From contig JALGPY010000003.1 of assembly GCA_023055425.1 (NCBI GenBank), positions 67,812,991-67,876,990 on the forward strand: 64,000 bases of DNA, in the 5' to 3' direction. The DNA is from Linanthus parryae. Its lineage: Eukaryota > Streptophyta > Magnoliopsida > Ericales > Polemoniaceae. Shown one piece after another: positions 1-8,948 of the stretch; within the stretch, counting starts at the first letter, position 1, and every line of letters begins with the position of its first letter. Position numbers and translations under genes: made by a program. Below the pieces are notes generated by a model. That model was not told where the DNA came from, did no database searches, and saw nothing but the letters and a program-made list of their open reading frames with translations.

Positions 1-1201
1 TTCTTGCCCCTCATACTCCTGAGCCAGGAGTGCCCCTATAGACCTCTTCGTCGACGTCAGATACAGCAAGAGTGGTGATCCGAGTTGGGGTGCGATCATT
101 ACCTTTGACAATGTCAACAGATCCTTTAGCTTTCCAAACGCAGCTTCGTGCTCCGAAGTCCAGTTATATACAGCATCCTTCTTGAGAAGATCGCTGAAAC
201 AGAAGGTGATTTCGGCGATCGCTGGGATGAACCTTCGCAGGTAGGATAGCTTTCCCAAGAAGGTCTTCAAAGGAATTTTGGTTGTGCGGCGCCGTCATGC
301 TAGTGATGGCCGATACTTTCGCAGGATCAGGCTCTATTCCTTGACGATGTACCACACATCCCAAGAATTTCCCCGATGTTACTCCGAATGCTAACTTCAT
401 GGGGTTCATCTTTAATTGAAAGCTTTTGCATCTGTTGAACACTTTCCGCAAATCCCCCAGGTGGTCTGCCTCTTCCTTGGATTTGACAACTAAGTCGTCA
501 ACGTAGAATTCTACATCCTTGTGCATCATGTCGTGGAACAGGGCCATCATGGCTCGCTGATAAGTTGCGCCTGCGTTCTTGAGGCCAAAAGGCATAACCG
601 TGTAATTGAAGACTCCCACCGGAGTGATGAACGCGTTTTTCTGTGCATCTTCGGGGTCCATCTTGATCTGATTGTACCCACTGAAGCCGTCCATGAAGTT
701 GAACATGAGATGACCCACGGTCGAATCGATAAGTAAGTCGATGTTGGGAAGTGGAAAATCATCTTTGGGAAAGAAACAATTAAGGTCTCGGAAGTCTACA
801 CAAATGCGAAGTTTCCCATTCTTCTTTACTACCGGCATGATGTTGGCCAACCATGTAGGATGGTGATTTGGCTCGATAAATTTAGCATCCAGGAGTTTGA
901 CAATTTCCTGCTTGATCTTCACATTGAGCTCCGGCCAAAAGCTTCTTGTGCTCTGCTTTACCGGTTTGGATCCTGGAATTACATCCAACCGGTGCATGGT
1001 GATGCTCGTGTCCAGACCAGGCATCTCATCGTATTCCCATGCGAACACATCTTTGTACTCGGTCAAAATTTGTAGCAAACTTTCCTCCTCCTCGCCTGTG
1101 AGGTCCGCATTAGAAAGACTGGCCTCTTCTTTTCTTCGCTGGGGCTTAAGAATACCTCCTTCAGCTCCTGCTTTTGCGGCCTGGGTTTGTCCTCCATGCA
1201 T
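1..1201 (-). pseudogene. pol: Reverse transcriptase and start of RNase H of the Tat-like element
   Basis: The open stretch at 164-1201 (345 codons) holds a gypsy-type RT. It shows the conserved palm blocks VDFRDLN near residue 136, SGYNQI near 174, PFGLKNAGATYQR near 204, and the catalytic FYVDD at about 232-236. After about residue 310 the protein stops matching: the connection region continues in another frame, read down to base 1 (ending LLAQEYEGQ, the start of RNase H). So there is a one-base frameshift near 270-300. RT copies the element RNA into cDNA in the cytoplasmic particle. This copy is broken and cut by the window edge. Confidence 0.85.
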
Positions 1202-1689
1202 TCGGGTGCTTCTTTTAGCTTTTCCTCTAAAACACTTGGCGTAGGTTTGTTTGGTTCCATAACCGGCTCAATTTGATTGATTTGCTCAGGGATATCCCCA
1301 TACTCGCGTGAGGACACCCCCGCGCACCTTCATATACGGTAACATTTCTTCTCGTTGGCGTAGAAACTTTCTATCTCCTTGCCTTCAGGATCATGCTTTG
1401 CTATCCTTTTCAGAGTATACACGTTCTTTCGCTGGTAGGCAATCCGCGGCGCCTCTTCTCGCGTAGACGGCTTTTCCTTGGGCTCCTCTCTTGTCACCAT
1501 CACTCCTGCGGGTGACTGATCTTTGATGTCCCCCCATCGGGGCAAAGGGGTGGGGTTGAACGGCCCCGGAGTTTGCTCTGCCATCTCAGTGAACCATACC
1601 GCCTCACTGAGATGCGCTTCATCCATGTTGAAAGGATTTATCGAAGCTGGTATCTCAACTATTCTGTCATTCCAGATAGCTTTCATCAC
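1063..1689 (-). pseudogene. Linker between protease and RT of the Tat-like element
   Basis: Two open pieces in one frame (1330-1689 and 1063-1317), separated by a stop at 1330-1332, directly continue the protease ORF found at 14746-15726 once the Athila insertion is discounted. They carry no catalytic domain that I recognise. The sequence is charged and proline-rich (RWGDIKDQ, EEPKEKPSTREE), as in the spacer between PR and RT in Tat-like elements. The RT frame (from 1201) is different, so a frameshift lies in the 1063-1201 overlap. Confidence 0.7.
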
Positions 1690-1707
1690 TTGGTGAGCTG
1701 TTGAAGG

Positions 1708-1712
1708 GACAG
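1708..1712. repeat. Target-site duplication, left copy (Athila insertion)
   Basis: The pentamer gacag directly precedes the terminal TG of the left Athila LTR and is repeated at 14746-14750 right after the terminal CA of the right LTR. A 5-bp duplication is what gypsy integrases make. Confidence 0.95.
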
Positions 1713-2096
1713 TGACAGCGTAAACCTATCTGCTTTTTCGCAAGTGTACGATCAAGTAATATAGAGTATGTATTTATGACTCTGGTTGTCGAACCCTCGA
1801 GAACAGTTTAAGTTTTACTTATTAGATATAGAATTAGATGCAAAGCTTGTAAAAATCAGGAAGGTTGGGATGTGATTATACTCAACTAATTTGCAGTAAA
1901 TAAAGCAATATTTAGAAAAGCTTATTTTATTTTTCTGTTAAGTAATTTTCAGGAATTGTGGTAGTTTGTAAAAATTGATGATTCTAAAAATCTAGGTCCC
2001 AGGATCCCCTAGGGTTACTTTTCAGCTTACCTGGTGTAGTTGATTTCAGAAACACACAACAATTTTGTTTATGCCAGCATACCAATAGAACAATCT

Positions 2097-2277
2097 CCTC
2101 TCGGTCTCATGTACCTGTCACTCTCCTGCAGATTTCGGGTCCTCTCGGTCCACCTAAATCTGCAGGTTTGCTCTAAGTCTGCTAGGGTTACAGGTTCTCC
2201 TCTCGGTCTCCCCCTAAACATCTAGCAGTTAGTCTAATGCTTCTGGCTAACACCCTGGTTCTTTTCACCTCTCGGTC
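2097..2277 (-). repeat. Four spaced copies of CCTCTCGGTC in the 3' LTR
   Basis: Exact decamers at 2097-2106, 2141-2150, 2199-2208 and 2268-2277. On the element's own strand they read GACCGAGAGG and lie downstream of the TATA box, so they would be in the transcribed R/U5 part. The same four lie in the other LTR between 13451 and 13631. Function unknown. Confidence 0.8.
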
Positions 2278-2693
2278 CATCAAGATAGGGTATTAAATCC
2301 TGTCTTTTCTTCCTAACTCTCACTGGCCACTCTCGCGCACCAGATCCTGTCTATAACACTCCTGGGTGATCAAGCCATTCATGTATGTAAATAAAATCAA
2401 AGACAAGATAATAAACAATCCATCCTGTATTAAGACTTCAACTAGTCATCCATCTGAAAATCAAACAAACCAGTCTGCTGAATTCATAAACCCTAGGTTT
2501 ACCAAGAACCTAGGAAAAAGGTTTAGCTAGCTTGCATTATTGAAAAACACTGTTTCATAAAAGAAGAAAAGATCAAACGAGTTTATGGCTGAATACTGAA
2601 AAACTGCTCCAATCCTGACGGCTCTGAAACTGGCTGCTGTGATGATGATTGTAGATGTGTGAGTGTAACCCTAATTCTGTGCTAGGACACCTC

Positions 2694-2701
2694 CTTTTAT
2701 A
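2694..2701 (-). promoter_or_regulatory. TATA box of the Athila 3' LTR
   Basis: Reads TATAAAAG on the minus strand, 84 nt downstream of the nearest TGCGTT dyad (2785). The matching box in the 5' LTR is at 14064-14071 and would drive the genomic transcript there. Confidence 0.6.
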
Positions 2702-2784
2702 CTTCCACAGTCTCTAAACTGATGCACGAAATTCCTGTTCTACCCTTGCAAAAACCCGTCCTGGAAGCTTCTGGAAACCACACG

Positions 2785-3080
2785 TGCGTTCGAACGTAGC
2801 TCCCCTGCGTTCACACGCAGTGCGTCTGAACGCACATCTCCTGCGTTTGAACGCAGGCCTTAACCAATTCTCTTCTTTCTTCAAGCTTCTCGGACTTGTG
2901 CGTCTGAACGCAGCTCCCCTGCGTTTGAACGCACAACTTGGTCTTCACAATCCTGGAGTCGAGTCCTGCGTCTGAACGCAGGTCTTTCCATCTGAACGCA
3001 CAGACTTAGCCTTTTTTCTGTCTTTCCTCTTCTGCTGCCATGTGGTGCGTCTGAACGCAGCTCCCCTGCGTTTGAACGCA
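2785..3080. repeat. Cluster of ten 14-bp dyads in U3 of the Athila 3' LTR
   Basis: Units of the form TGCGTYTGAACGCA (arms TGCGTT and AACGCA around a 2-bp centre), some degenerate, start at 2785, 2806, 2821, 2842, 2899, 2920, 2967, 2987, 3046 and 3067. They come mostly in pairs 20-22 bp apart with the filler agctcccc. The cluster lies just upstream of the TATA box in the element's orientation. Confidence 0.9.
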
Positions 3081-3375
3081 CAACTTAGAATTTTTTCGCA
3101 CTTTCCTGCACAGCTTTCTTGATACACCGCCTCCAAATCCAAGTCAATCTCATGCATTTCTCGGCACCTGTTACCTGCACATCATAACATGTACCCGCGA
3201 TCATATCCAACAAACAAAATTACACATGAAATTACTCAAATCTTACGATCATGTCCTATAAGTTTCTGCCTCGTATCAAGTAGAAAATAAGCTGAAAATG
3301 GCCAAACTCAACTCTCACCGGGTTAGAACCAATGGTAAAAAGATGTCCCAAACTAATCCCATTTTCAAGCTATCA

Positions 3376-3390
3376 AAATACCCCCACATT
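3376..3390 (-). other. Polypurine tract of the Athila-like element
   Basis: On the minus strand the stretch with GGGGG (plus-strand ccccc at 3381-3385) directly precedes the 3' LTR. This is the usual position for plus-strand DNA priming. It is short and interrupted by pyrimidines. Confidence 0.6.
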
Positions 3391-4011
3391 ACACTCTGCT
3401 CGTCCCGAGCAGACCCTTGCATACTGCCTTGCAGACCCTTCTTTTGCATACTTCAATTGCATACTTCCCCCCTTTATCACAGATTCATGCTACAGACCAA
3501 AAGACTCAACAGTTTACTAACTCAGACGCAGAATATACACAAACTGACTCAAGACTCACAAACTTTTTTCTTCCTTTCTTTTTTTTTTTTTTTTTTTTTT
3601 TCTCTCTGAGATTGGGAAACCTCTCTATCATAAACTGAAATCATCAAATCCTCACAAGCTCACCTTGAAATTCCACAACACGTAGCAAGAAATGGTATAA
3701 ACTGATCCTGTGCACAAACTCACTAAGGTGTCCCCAAACATCCACCAAACCCAACCAAGATAAAGCATGTCTTTTGACTCAGAGGGTCCAGGCATCTTAA
3801 GTCGCTAGATAATTTTTCTTCGCCAAGTCATTTGAGGTTTTCAGACCCTCTTAGCCATTATTGCTTTTGAATTGCAAATTGTCCCATTGCTGGGAGACAC
3901 AGCTCCTGTGTAATACGGCTTGACTTTAGTTTCCCTCTTAAGCTCTAGATTGGATTGAATCCAAATTTTCCGCGTGAACGGAAGCACATTATGTTGTTTC
4001 TCCTTGAAGCA

Positions 4012-4051
<40 letters not shown>

Positions 4052-4695
4052 TATATATATATACCTCCTCTGTTTTTACAACTGTGCAGTAGAGCTTTAA
4101 GAGTGCGGGCTTTTTAGGATTTTCTCTTGGAACCACCTTAAGGGATGGTGGTGTACACACCCCGACTTCGCTTAGGCCGAAGACTTGTACCACATGAAAC
4201 CGACTCTACACGAAGGTCCACCCCAGGTTCAAAGAGTCCACAAGTTTCCACGGGAAACGGAGTATTCAACTATCTAAAGACCAAATCCACCTAGCACACT
4301 AGAGAAGCCAAAAGTATGCCTGTTATCTACTTTCACCATTCCTGAATACCCGGGACATCCTGTCGTGAGACTTGCGCACAAAATACTTAAAATTTGAAGT
4401 ATCCCTACTACGGTGCTTCCTACTCTCATGAGCTCTTTCATTGGATTCTCTACAGTTTCTAAGTCTTAAGTTGCCCTTTCTCAAAAGCTTTTAAATATTT
4501 ATGTTTTTTTTATTTTTATTTTTTTTTATATATATGCAAGGTCAGAAAAGTCGGTGGGTAGACTCAACATAATAAACGTGCTGACTCAAAAATGAAAACA
4601 AAATTAATATAAAGTTGACAAAAATATGCTGACATGGCTATGCAGCAGGACATGATTCCCCACCCCCACACTAGAGGTGGCGCGTCCTCGCGACA
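3391..4695 (-). other. 3' non-coding region of the Athila-like element
   Basis: No coding sequence that I can support. It holds two long plus-strand T tracts (about 3577-3600 and 4014-4048, the second followed by an AT dinucleotide run to about 4062) and another T-rich run near 4504-4535. Long non-coding stretches between the env-position ORF and the PPT are typical of Athila elements. Confidence 0.6.
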
Positions 4696-4989
4696 CTACT
4701 GATCTGGCCTGTAACTAGAATCTGTGTTCTCCGGAGTAGACTGGTCAGTTGGCTCTGGAGATGGTTCAGGGGTTCGCCCTCTGGGGCGTTTCCTCGCAGC
4801 ATGTCGTGCTGCGGCAGCGGTACCAGCGTGGCCGGCACCGGGATGGGCACTGCTGGCCCTTGGGTCTACATGCTGCCTAGGTGGGTACTGGGTACCGGGT
4901 CTGCCGGGGTCACCCACACTGTCTGCGTGTTCCGGACTCGGTGTGGGGTCATGGCCAGAGAAGCTGTCATATGGCCTACTATCCTCCAT
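4696..4989 (-). pseudogene. Proline/arginine-rich tail in frame with the env-position ORF
   Basis: A 97-codon open stretch that begins two codons after the TAG ending the upstream ORF and in the same frame. It is rich in Pro, Arg, Ala and Ser (for example RKRPRGRTPEPSPEPTD) and looks disordered. It could be the original C-terminus cut off by a single nonsense change, a separate small ORF, or chance. I see no domain. Confidence 0.45.
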
Positions 4990-4992
4990 TGT

Positions 4993-6393
4993 CTAACTGA
5001 GACAATTATCAATCGAATAGTGGTCCGGGAAGTTAAATTTCTTACCACGCATATTGCTCTGAATTTCAGCGAGTGCTGCCTCATGAGCTCTCAATGCGGC
5101 TGTTTTAGCGTGGTAAATATGCTTCTGGGTCTTGAACAACTTTCCAAGACCCCTGGCCATTTTCTTGACCGTCCTTACCAAGTAGTTCTGCATTTTTTCT
5201 TGGGCCTTAATTTTCTTCCTGACCCATTCCTCATGTTCAGTCCTCTCCAGGCGCCCAAAAGAACTGCGCCTGGCCCCTCTACTAGACTGCCCTAGGTCGG
5301 GCTCGGTCTGCCTATGTTCACTGGAACTAGCAGATCGGGGCAGTCGAAGGGGACCTGGTAAGGCTGGAAAACCCCCCTCACCGGGTGGAGGTGGCGGTGG
5401 CATGCCATCACCCCCACCATGGGGCGGAGCACCATCATCATCATCATCATCATCGTCCACTTGGACATATTCTGGAGGCCCATGCAGAGCCTCATGCAAA
5501 GCACATCTCATGTTGCGGTACTTGCGTACCTGCACTGGTCGGATATCTCTCAGCTCACCAGAAATGACCACCTGATAATCCTGTGCCATTTTAGTCAACA
5601 TCCCCAAAAGACCTAAACCCTTCTTACTGTGGGACTCTCTTCGTTCCCGAAAAAACTCACAAATAATCTCCGGGAGGCTCACAGGCTCTCTGGCCATCAG
5701 ACAGTACACCAAAAGGGCAATATTATAATCTATACGGGTAAAGTGTTTAATGCCCACAATCCGATTGTTGACCCACTCAGTCCAACATCTCGCCTCTCGA
5801 ATCAAATAGGTAGTAGGGAGTTTCCGGTAGGAAGGACTCCGGTGAGGGTAGTACCAAGTAGCGCCTGGTACACCCGCACACAAGGAGCTTAGGATTTGTT
5901 CGCTAAGCTGTTCGGAGGGATGACGCCTCAGTTCCTGAAACTGACAATCATCCAACACTAATTCCAGACCCAAACTCTCTCGAATACTTTCTGGGGTGAT
6001 CCGAATCCATCTCTTTCTGCAGTAAATCCAGTCAATTGACTGGGCTTCACTGTTCATGCACTGCTGGAGATTACTGAAAATCTCCTTAGCCAGCAAAGAA
6101 CTGACTTGCAGATTGGTAAAGCCGGTAAACAAATCCCCAAAATGATCCTGCCCAGTAAAGTTGAACAGGTCGTCCCCCATAGCCATTCCATGACGAGGAA
6201 AAGTTCTCTCAGCGGGTATGTCATACCTAATCTTTTTGTTTTGCAGAAAGAAACGGTGAGCCTCCATATTGACAAACCTATGGTCACAGAAATGGTCAAC
6301 CCTAAGCAGTCTGCAATCTATGATGTTCAAGGGTGCGATTGCCCTGTCAGGCCTCATATACGGTCTGTCCTCATCCATTTCAAAAAAAATCAA
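4993..6393 (-). CDS. Env-position ORF of the Athila-like element (putative plant transposon domain)
   Basis: This is the extra ORF that Athila elements carry between integrase and the 3' LTR, where retroviruses have env. It is 466 codons; the start may be the ATG at 6378 (MDEDRPYM) rather than 6393. Residues about 120-270 (from IYCRKRWIRITPESIRESLGL to PEIICEFFRERRES) have the look of the domain annotated as a putative plant transposon protein. Then follow eight Asp (313-320, a GAT microsatellite), a Gly/Pro-rich stretch with six Pro, and a basic coiled-coil-like C-terminus. I see no signal peptide or convincing membrane segment, so an envelope role is not supported by sequence. The ORF is intact while gag and pol are broken, which is notable. 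A single TAG separates it from a further 97 in-frame codons. Confidence 0.8.
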   Translation of the reverse strand: MIFFEMDEDRPYMRPDRAIAPLNIIDCRLLRVDHFCDHRFVNMEAHRFFLQNKKIRYDIPAERTFPRHGMAMGDDLFNFTGQDHFGDLFTGFTNLQVSSLLAKEIFSNLQQCMNSEAQSIDWIYCRKRWIRITPESIRESLGLELVLDDCQFQELRRHPSEQLSEQILSSLCAGVPGATWYYPHRSPSYRKLPTTYLIREARCWTEWVNNRIVGIKHFTRIDYNIALLVYCLMAREPVSLPEIICEFFRERRESHSKKGLGLLGMLTKMAQDYQVVISGELRDIRPVQVRKYRNMRCALHEALHGPPEYVQVDDDDDDDDGAPPHGGGDGMPPPPPPGEGGFPALPGPLRLPRSASSSEHRQTEPDLGQSSRGARRSSFGRLERTEHEEWVRKKIKAQEKMQNYLVRTVKKMARGLGKLFKTQKHIYHAKTAALRAHEAALAEIQSNMRGKKFNFPDHYSIDNCLS

Positions 6394-6610
6394 GTAAAAA
6401 GATTCGAAATCTTGAAAGAGAGAGAAAAAACAGAACCTGGCTACCCGGAGTTAATCTTACGGGTACAGATCTGGAAACTGCTCTGTGAAGCGGATCTGTC
6501 GATGTTTGGATCGGATGAGTTTGACAACCCCCACACTGTTTCAGACTTTCTGGTGTTCGTGCGGTGGTAGTCGGAAATTTCTGGCGGATGACTGCTTCTG
6601 GCGGCTGCTA

Positions 6611-6694
6611 GGGCAGAGAGAATTATCTAGAGAGAGTTGAAAACTGGTTGACTGGAGTGAAAATGAGTCACTTTCACCCGTATAGTACATATAG
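6611..6694 (-). promoter_or_regulatory. Candidate internal promoter for the env-position ORF
   Basis: On the minus strand a TATA-like box CTATATGT (6687-6694) lies 83 nt after the nearest dyad of the repeat array (6777) and is followed by a pyrimidine-rich stretch (tctctc-type, 6611-6640) and then a leader ending at the ORF start. This mirrors the dyad-to-TATA spacing in the LTRs (84 nt). The assignment is inference from position and composition. Confidence 0.35.
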
Positions 6695-6776
6695 GCAAAT
6701 TTTCAGAAATTGCAGAATGGCCCCTGAAATTCAATTTTTTTCTAATTTCTCAAAATTTTCTGGTCCCGCCTGATTG

Positions 6777-7339
6777 TGCGTTTGAACGCACCTTCTACGT
6801 TTGAACGCAGTGCTTCACTTGTTCTGGAAATTTGAAATTTTCTTGCTCTGCGTTTGAACGCACATGGTGCGTTTGAACGCACTACTTGACGTTCTCTGAA
6901 TATTCTGGGTTTGTTGAACTGCGTTTGAACGCACGTGATCTGCGTTTAAACGCACTGCTTGTTTCTGCAATACTTCTGATGAGTTGCGTGTGAACGCACG
7001 TTGTGCGTTTAGACGCATGCCTTCTCTCTAGAATTTCTGCTGATTGGTTCCTGCGTTCAAACGCTCCTTCTGCGTTTAAACGCACGTCCTTAGGCTTTTC
7101 CAGTCCTTCTTTTTCTCTTGCGTTTGAACGCATCTCGTGCGTCTGAACGCACATGTGTTAGCTGGAAATCTTCATTTTATGGTCTGCGTTTGAACGCAAG
7201 CCGTCTGCGTTTGAACGCATAAGTGTTAGCCATTTTTCTGTGTTTCTGCGGTTGGATGGTGGTTCTGCGTTTGAACGCAAGCCGTCTGCGTTTGAACGCA
7301 GACGTGCGTTTAGACGCACCTCTCCTGCGTTTGAACGCA
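6777..7339. repeat. Internal array of 18 TGCGTT..AACGCA dyads
   Basis: Units start at 6777, 6796, 6849, 6868, 6920, 6941, 6985, 7003, 7052, 7071, 7119, 7138, 7184, 7206, 7266, 7287, 7304 and 7326. Most are TGCGTTTGAACGCA; two (6941, 7071) are TGCGTTTAAACGCA, perfect palindromes. They come in pairs 18-22 bp apart, pairs repeating about every 60-75 bp. The array lies between the integrase end and the env-position ORF and uses the same motif as the LTR clusters. Confidence 0.95.
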
Positions 7340-7511
7340 TGCCTTTGATTCCTGAAACACTGAATTCAATATTAAACCCCTCTTTCTCACTTTTCTCTCA
7401 AATTATGAACATTTTATAAAATATATAAAAACAACTAATCTACGCTGGGTTGCCTCCCAACCAGCGCTTGTGATTTACAGTCGCAGCCCGACTTTGTTAC
7501 CTCTTTTAGGC

Positions 7512-8948
7512 TCAAGGAAGGTCAAGGTAGATTGCCTCTACCTCTACGATCTCCTGAGGATCTCTGTATGGCTTGACTCTGTTCCGATTCACCTTGAAAA
7601 CTGTATTATCCCTTGGGTTCTACAGCTCCACCACTCCCCATGATGTAATGTCTTTCACAATAAATGGTCCAGACCATCTTGAGCGCAGCTTCCCTGGATA
7701 GAATTTCATCCTTGAGTTGTAAAGGAGAACCTTCTGCCCGATTTCTATCTTCTTTGGTAGAATGCGATTGTCATGCCACTTCTTCGTTTTCTCTTTATAA
7801 GTTTTGGCACTCTCATAAGTGGTTTTACGAAATTCCTCTAGTTCGAGAAGTGCCATCTTCCGTTTGTTTGCCGATAAGTTGTGATCCATATTCAGCTGCT
7901 TGATTGCCCAGTATGCATTGTGCTCCAATTCTACTGGTAAGTGACATGCTTTTCCGAACACCAGCTAGTATGGGGACATTCCCAGCGGGGTTTTGTAAGC
8001 AGTTCTGTATGCCCTGAGCGCATCATCCAGCTTTAATGACCAGTCCTTGCGTCCAGGATTCACAGTTTTCTCCAGTATGCTCTTTATCTCCCTGTTGGAC
8101 ACCTCTGCTTGCCCGTTTGCCTGAGGGTGATAAGGAAGTGAAACCTTATGGATAGACACCCCGTACTGTTTTAGAACCTTGGCGAAGTCTTTATTGATAA
8201 AATGAGAACCTTCATCACTGACCATGGCCCTTGGCGTTCTGAATCTGGTAAAGATATTACGTTTGAGGAATCGTTCCACGACTGCCGCATCGTTCTTCTG
8301 ACAGGCTATTGCTTCCACCCATTTTGACACGTAGTCTACTGCCAGTAAGATGTAGAGATTTCCCAGAGACGAAGGGAATGGACCCATAAAATCTATACCC
8401 CAAACGTCAAAAGGCTCAACCTCCTGCCAAAGTGTCATAGGCATCTCGTTTCGCTGGGAAATATTTCCTGTACGTTGGCAGCGATCACAACTTTGCGCAT
8501 AATCATGGCAATCCTTGAAGACTGTTGGCCAGAAAAATCCTGACTGCAGCACTTTGTGGGCTGTTCTCGGACCGCTGAAGTGTCCCCCACATTGTGCTGA
8601 GTGGCAGTTCTGAATTACCTCCAAAATCTCGTGACATGGGATGCAGCGACGGAGAATATTATCTGCCCCTTGCTTGAATAGATAAGGATCATCCCAGAAA
8701 TTGTGCTTGCATTCTGAAATAAACTTCTTTTTCTGCCAAGGAGTGATGTCTTCAGGGAGTGCTCCATTGACCAAATAATTGGCTATTGCGTAATACCAGG
8801 GGCGTCTGTTGGTTTTGATCTTCATAATATGCTCATCCGGGAAATTTTCTTGAATTGGTACCAATTCTTCTGTAGGGTTTTCCAGGCGAGATAGATGATC
8901 AGCTACCACATTTTCAACTCCTTTTTTTATCCCTGATTTCGACATCAA
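7512..8948 (-). pseudogene. pol: Integrase of the Athila-like element
   Basis: The open part 7965-8948 has the integrase zinc-binding HHCC region (HSAQCGGHF ... SCDRCQ) and the DDE core: first Asp in GIDFMGPF, second Asp in SDEGSHF, Glu in [12 protein letters not shown] at 7962-7964 (looks like CAG to TAG) interrupts it; the same frame continues in 7620-7961 with the C-terminal GKLRSRWSGPF block typical of gypsy integrases, meets another TAG at about 7620, and runs on to a TGA at 7512-7514. It joins the RNase H frame at 8932-8938 by a one-base insertion in a homopolymer (seven T on the plus strand). Integrase inserts the cDNA into the chromosome; this copy is dead. Confidence 0.9.

Larger units (their letters stand above)
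1713..3375 (-). repeat. 3' LTR of the Athila-like element
   Basis: Starts tgacagcgtaaacc and ends caagctatca; aligns along its whole length with 13067-14745. It contains four copies of the decamer CCTCTCGGTC (2097-2277), a TATA box read on the minus strand (2694-2701) and ten TGCGTT..AACGCA-type dyads (2785-3080) upstream of that box. It lacks a 16-bp stretch present near 13965 in the other LTR. Confidence 0.95.

Noticed and set aside
2784..3157. Small ORFs on both strands with repeated RSNAG/CVQTQ-type peptides (also at 6815-7340 and 14154-14527)
   Set aside because: They are translations of the TGCGTT..AACGCA dyads in whichever frame is open; no initiation context, no family resemblance, and the frames differ between copies.
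3298..3638. ORFs with poly-Phe ends around the T tract
   Set aside because: Low-complexity readings through a T homopolymer in non-coding element sequence.
4801..5295. 164-codon plus-strand ORF and neighbours (4724-4996, 6106-6570)
   Set aside because: Shadow frames opposite the env-position ORF of the Athila element; composition follows the antisense of its Pro/Gly-rich part.
4993..6393. Calling the Athila extra ORF a viral envelope protein
   Set aside because: No signal peptide, transmembrane helix or glycoprotein features are visible; position alone does not make it an envelope.
6777..7339. Resemblance of the dyad array to a CRISPR array
   Set aside because: Units are only 14 bp, imperfect, irregularly spaced, and lie inside a plant retrotransposon; no cas genes.
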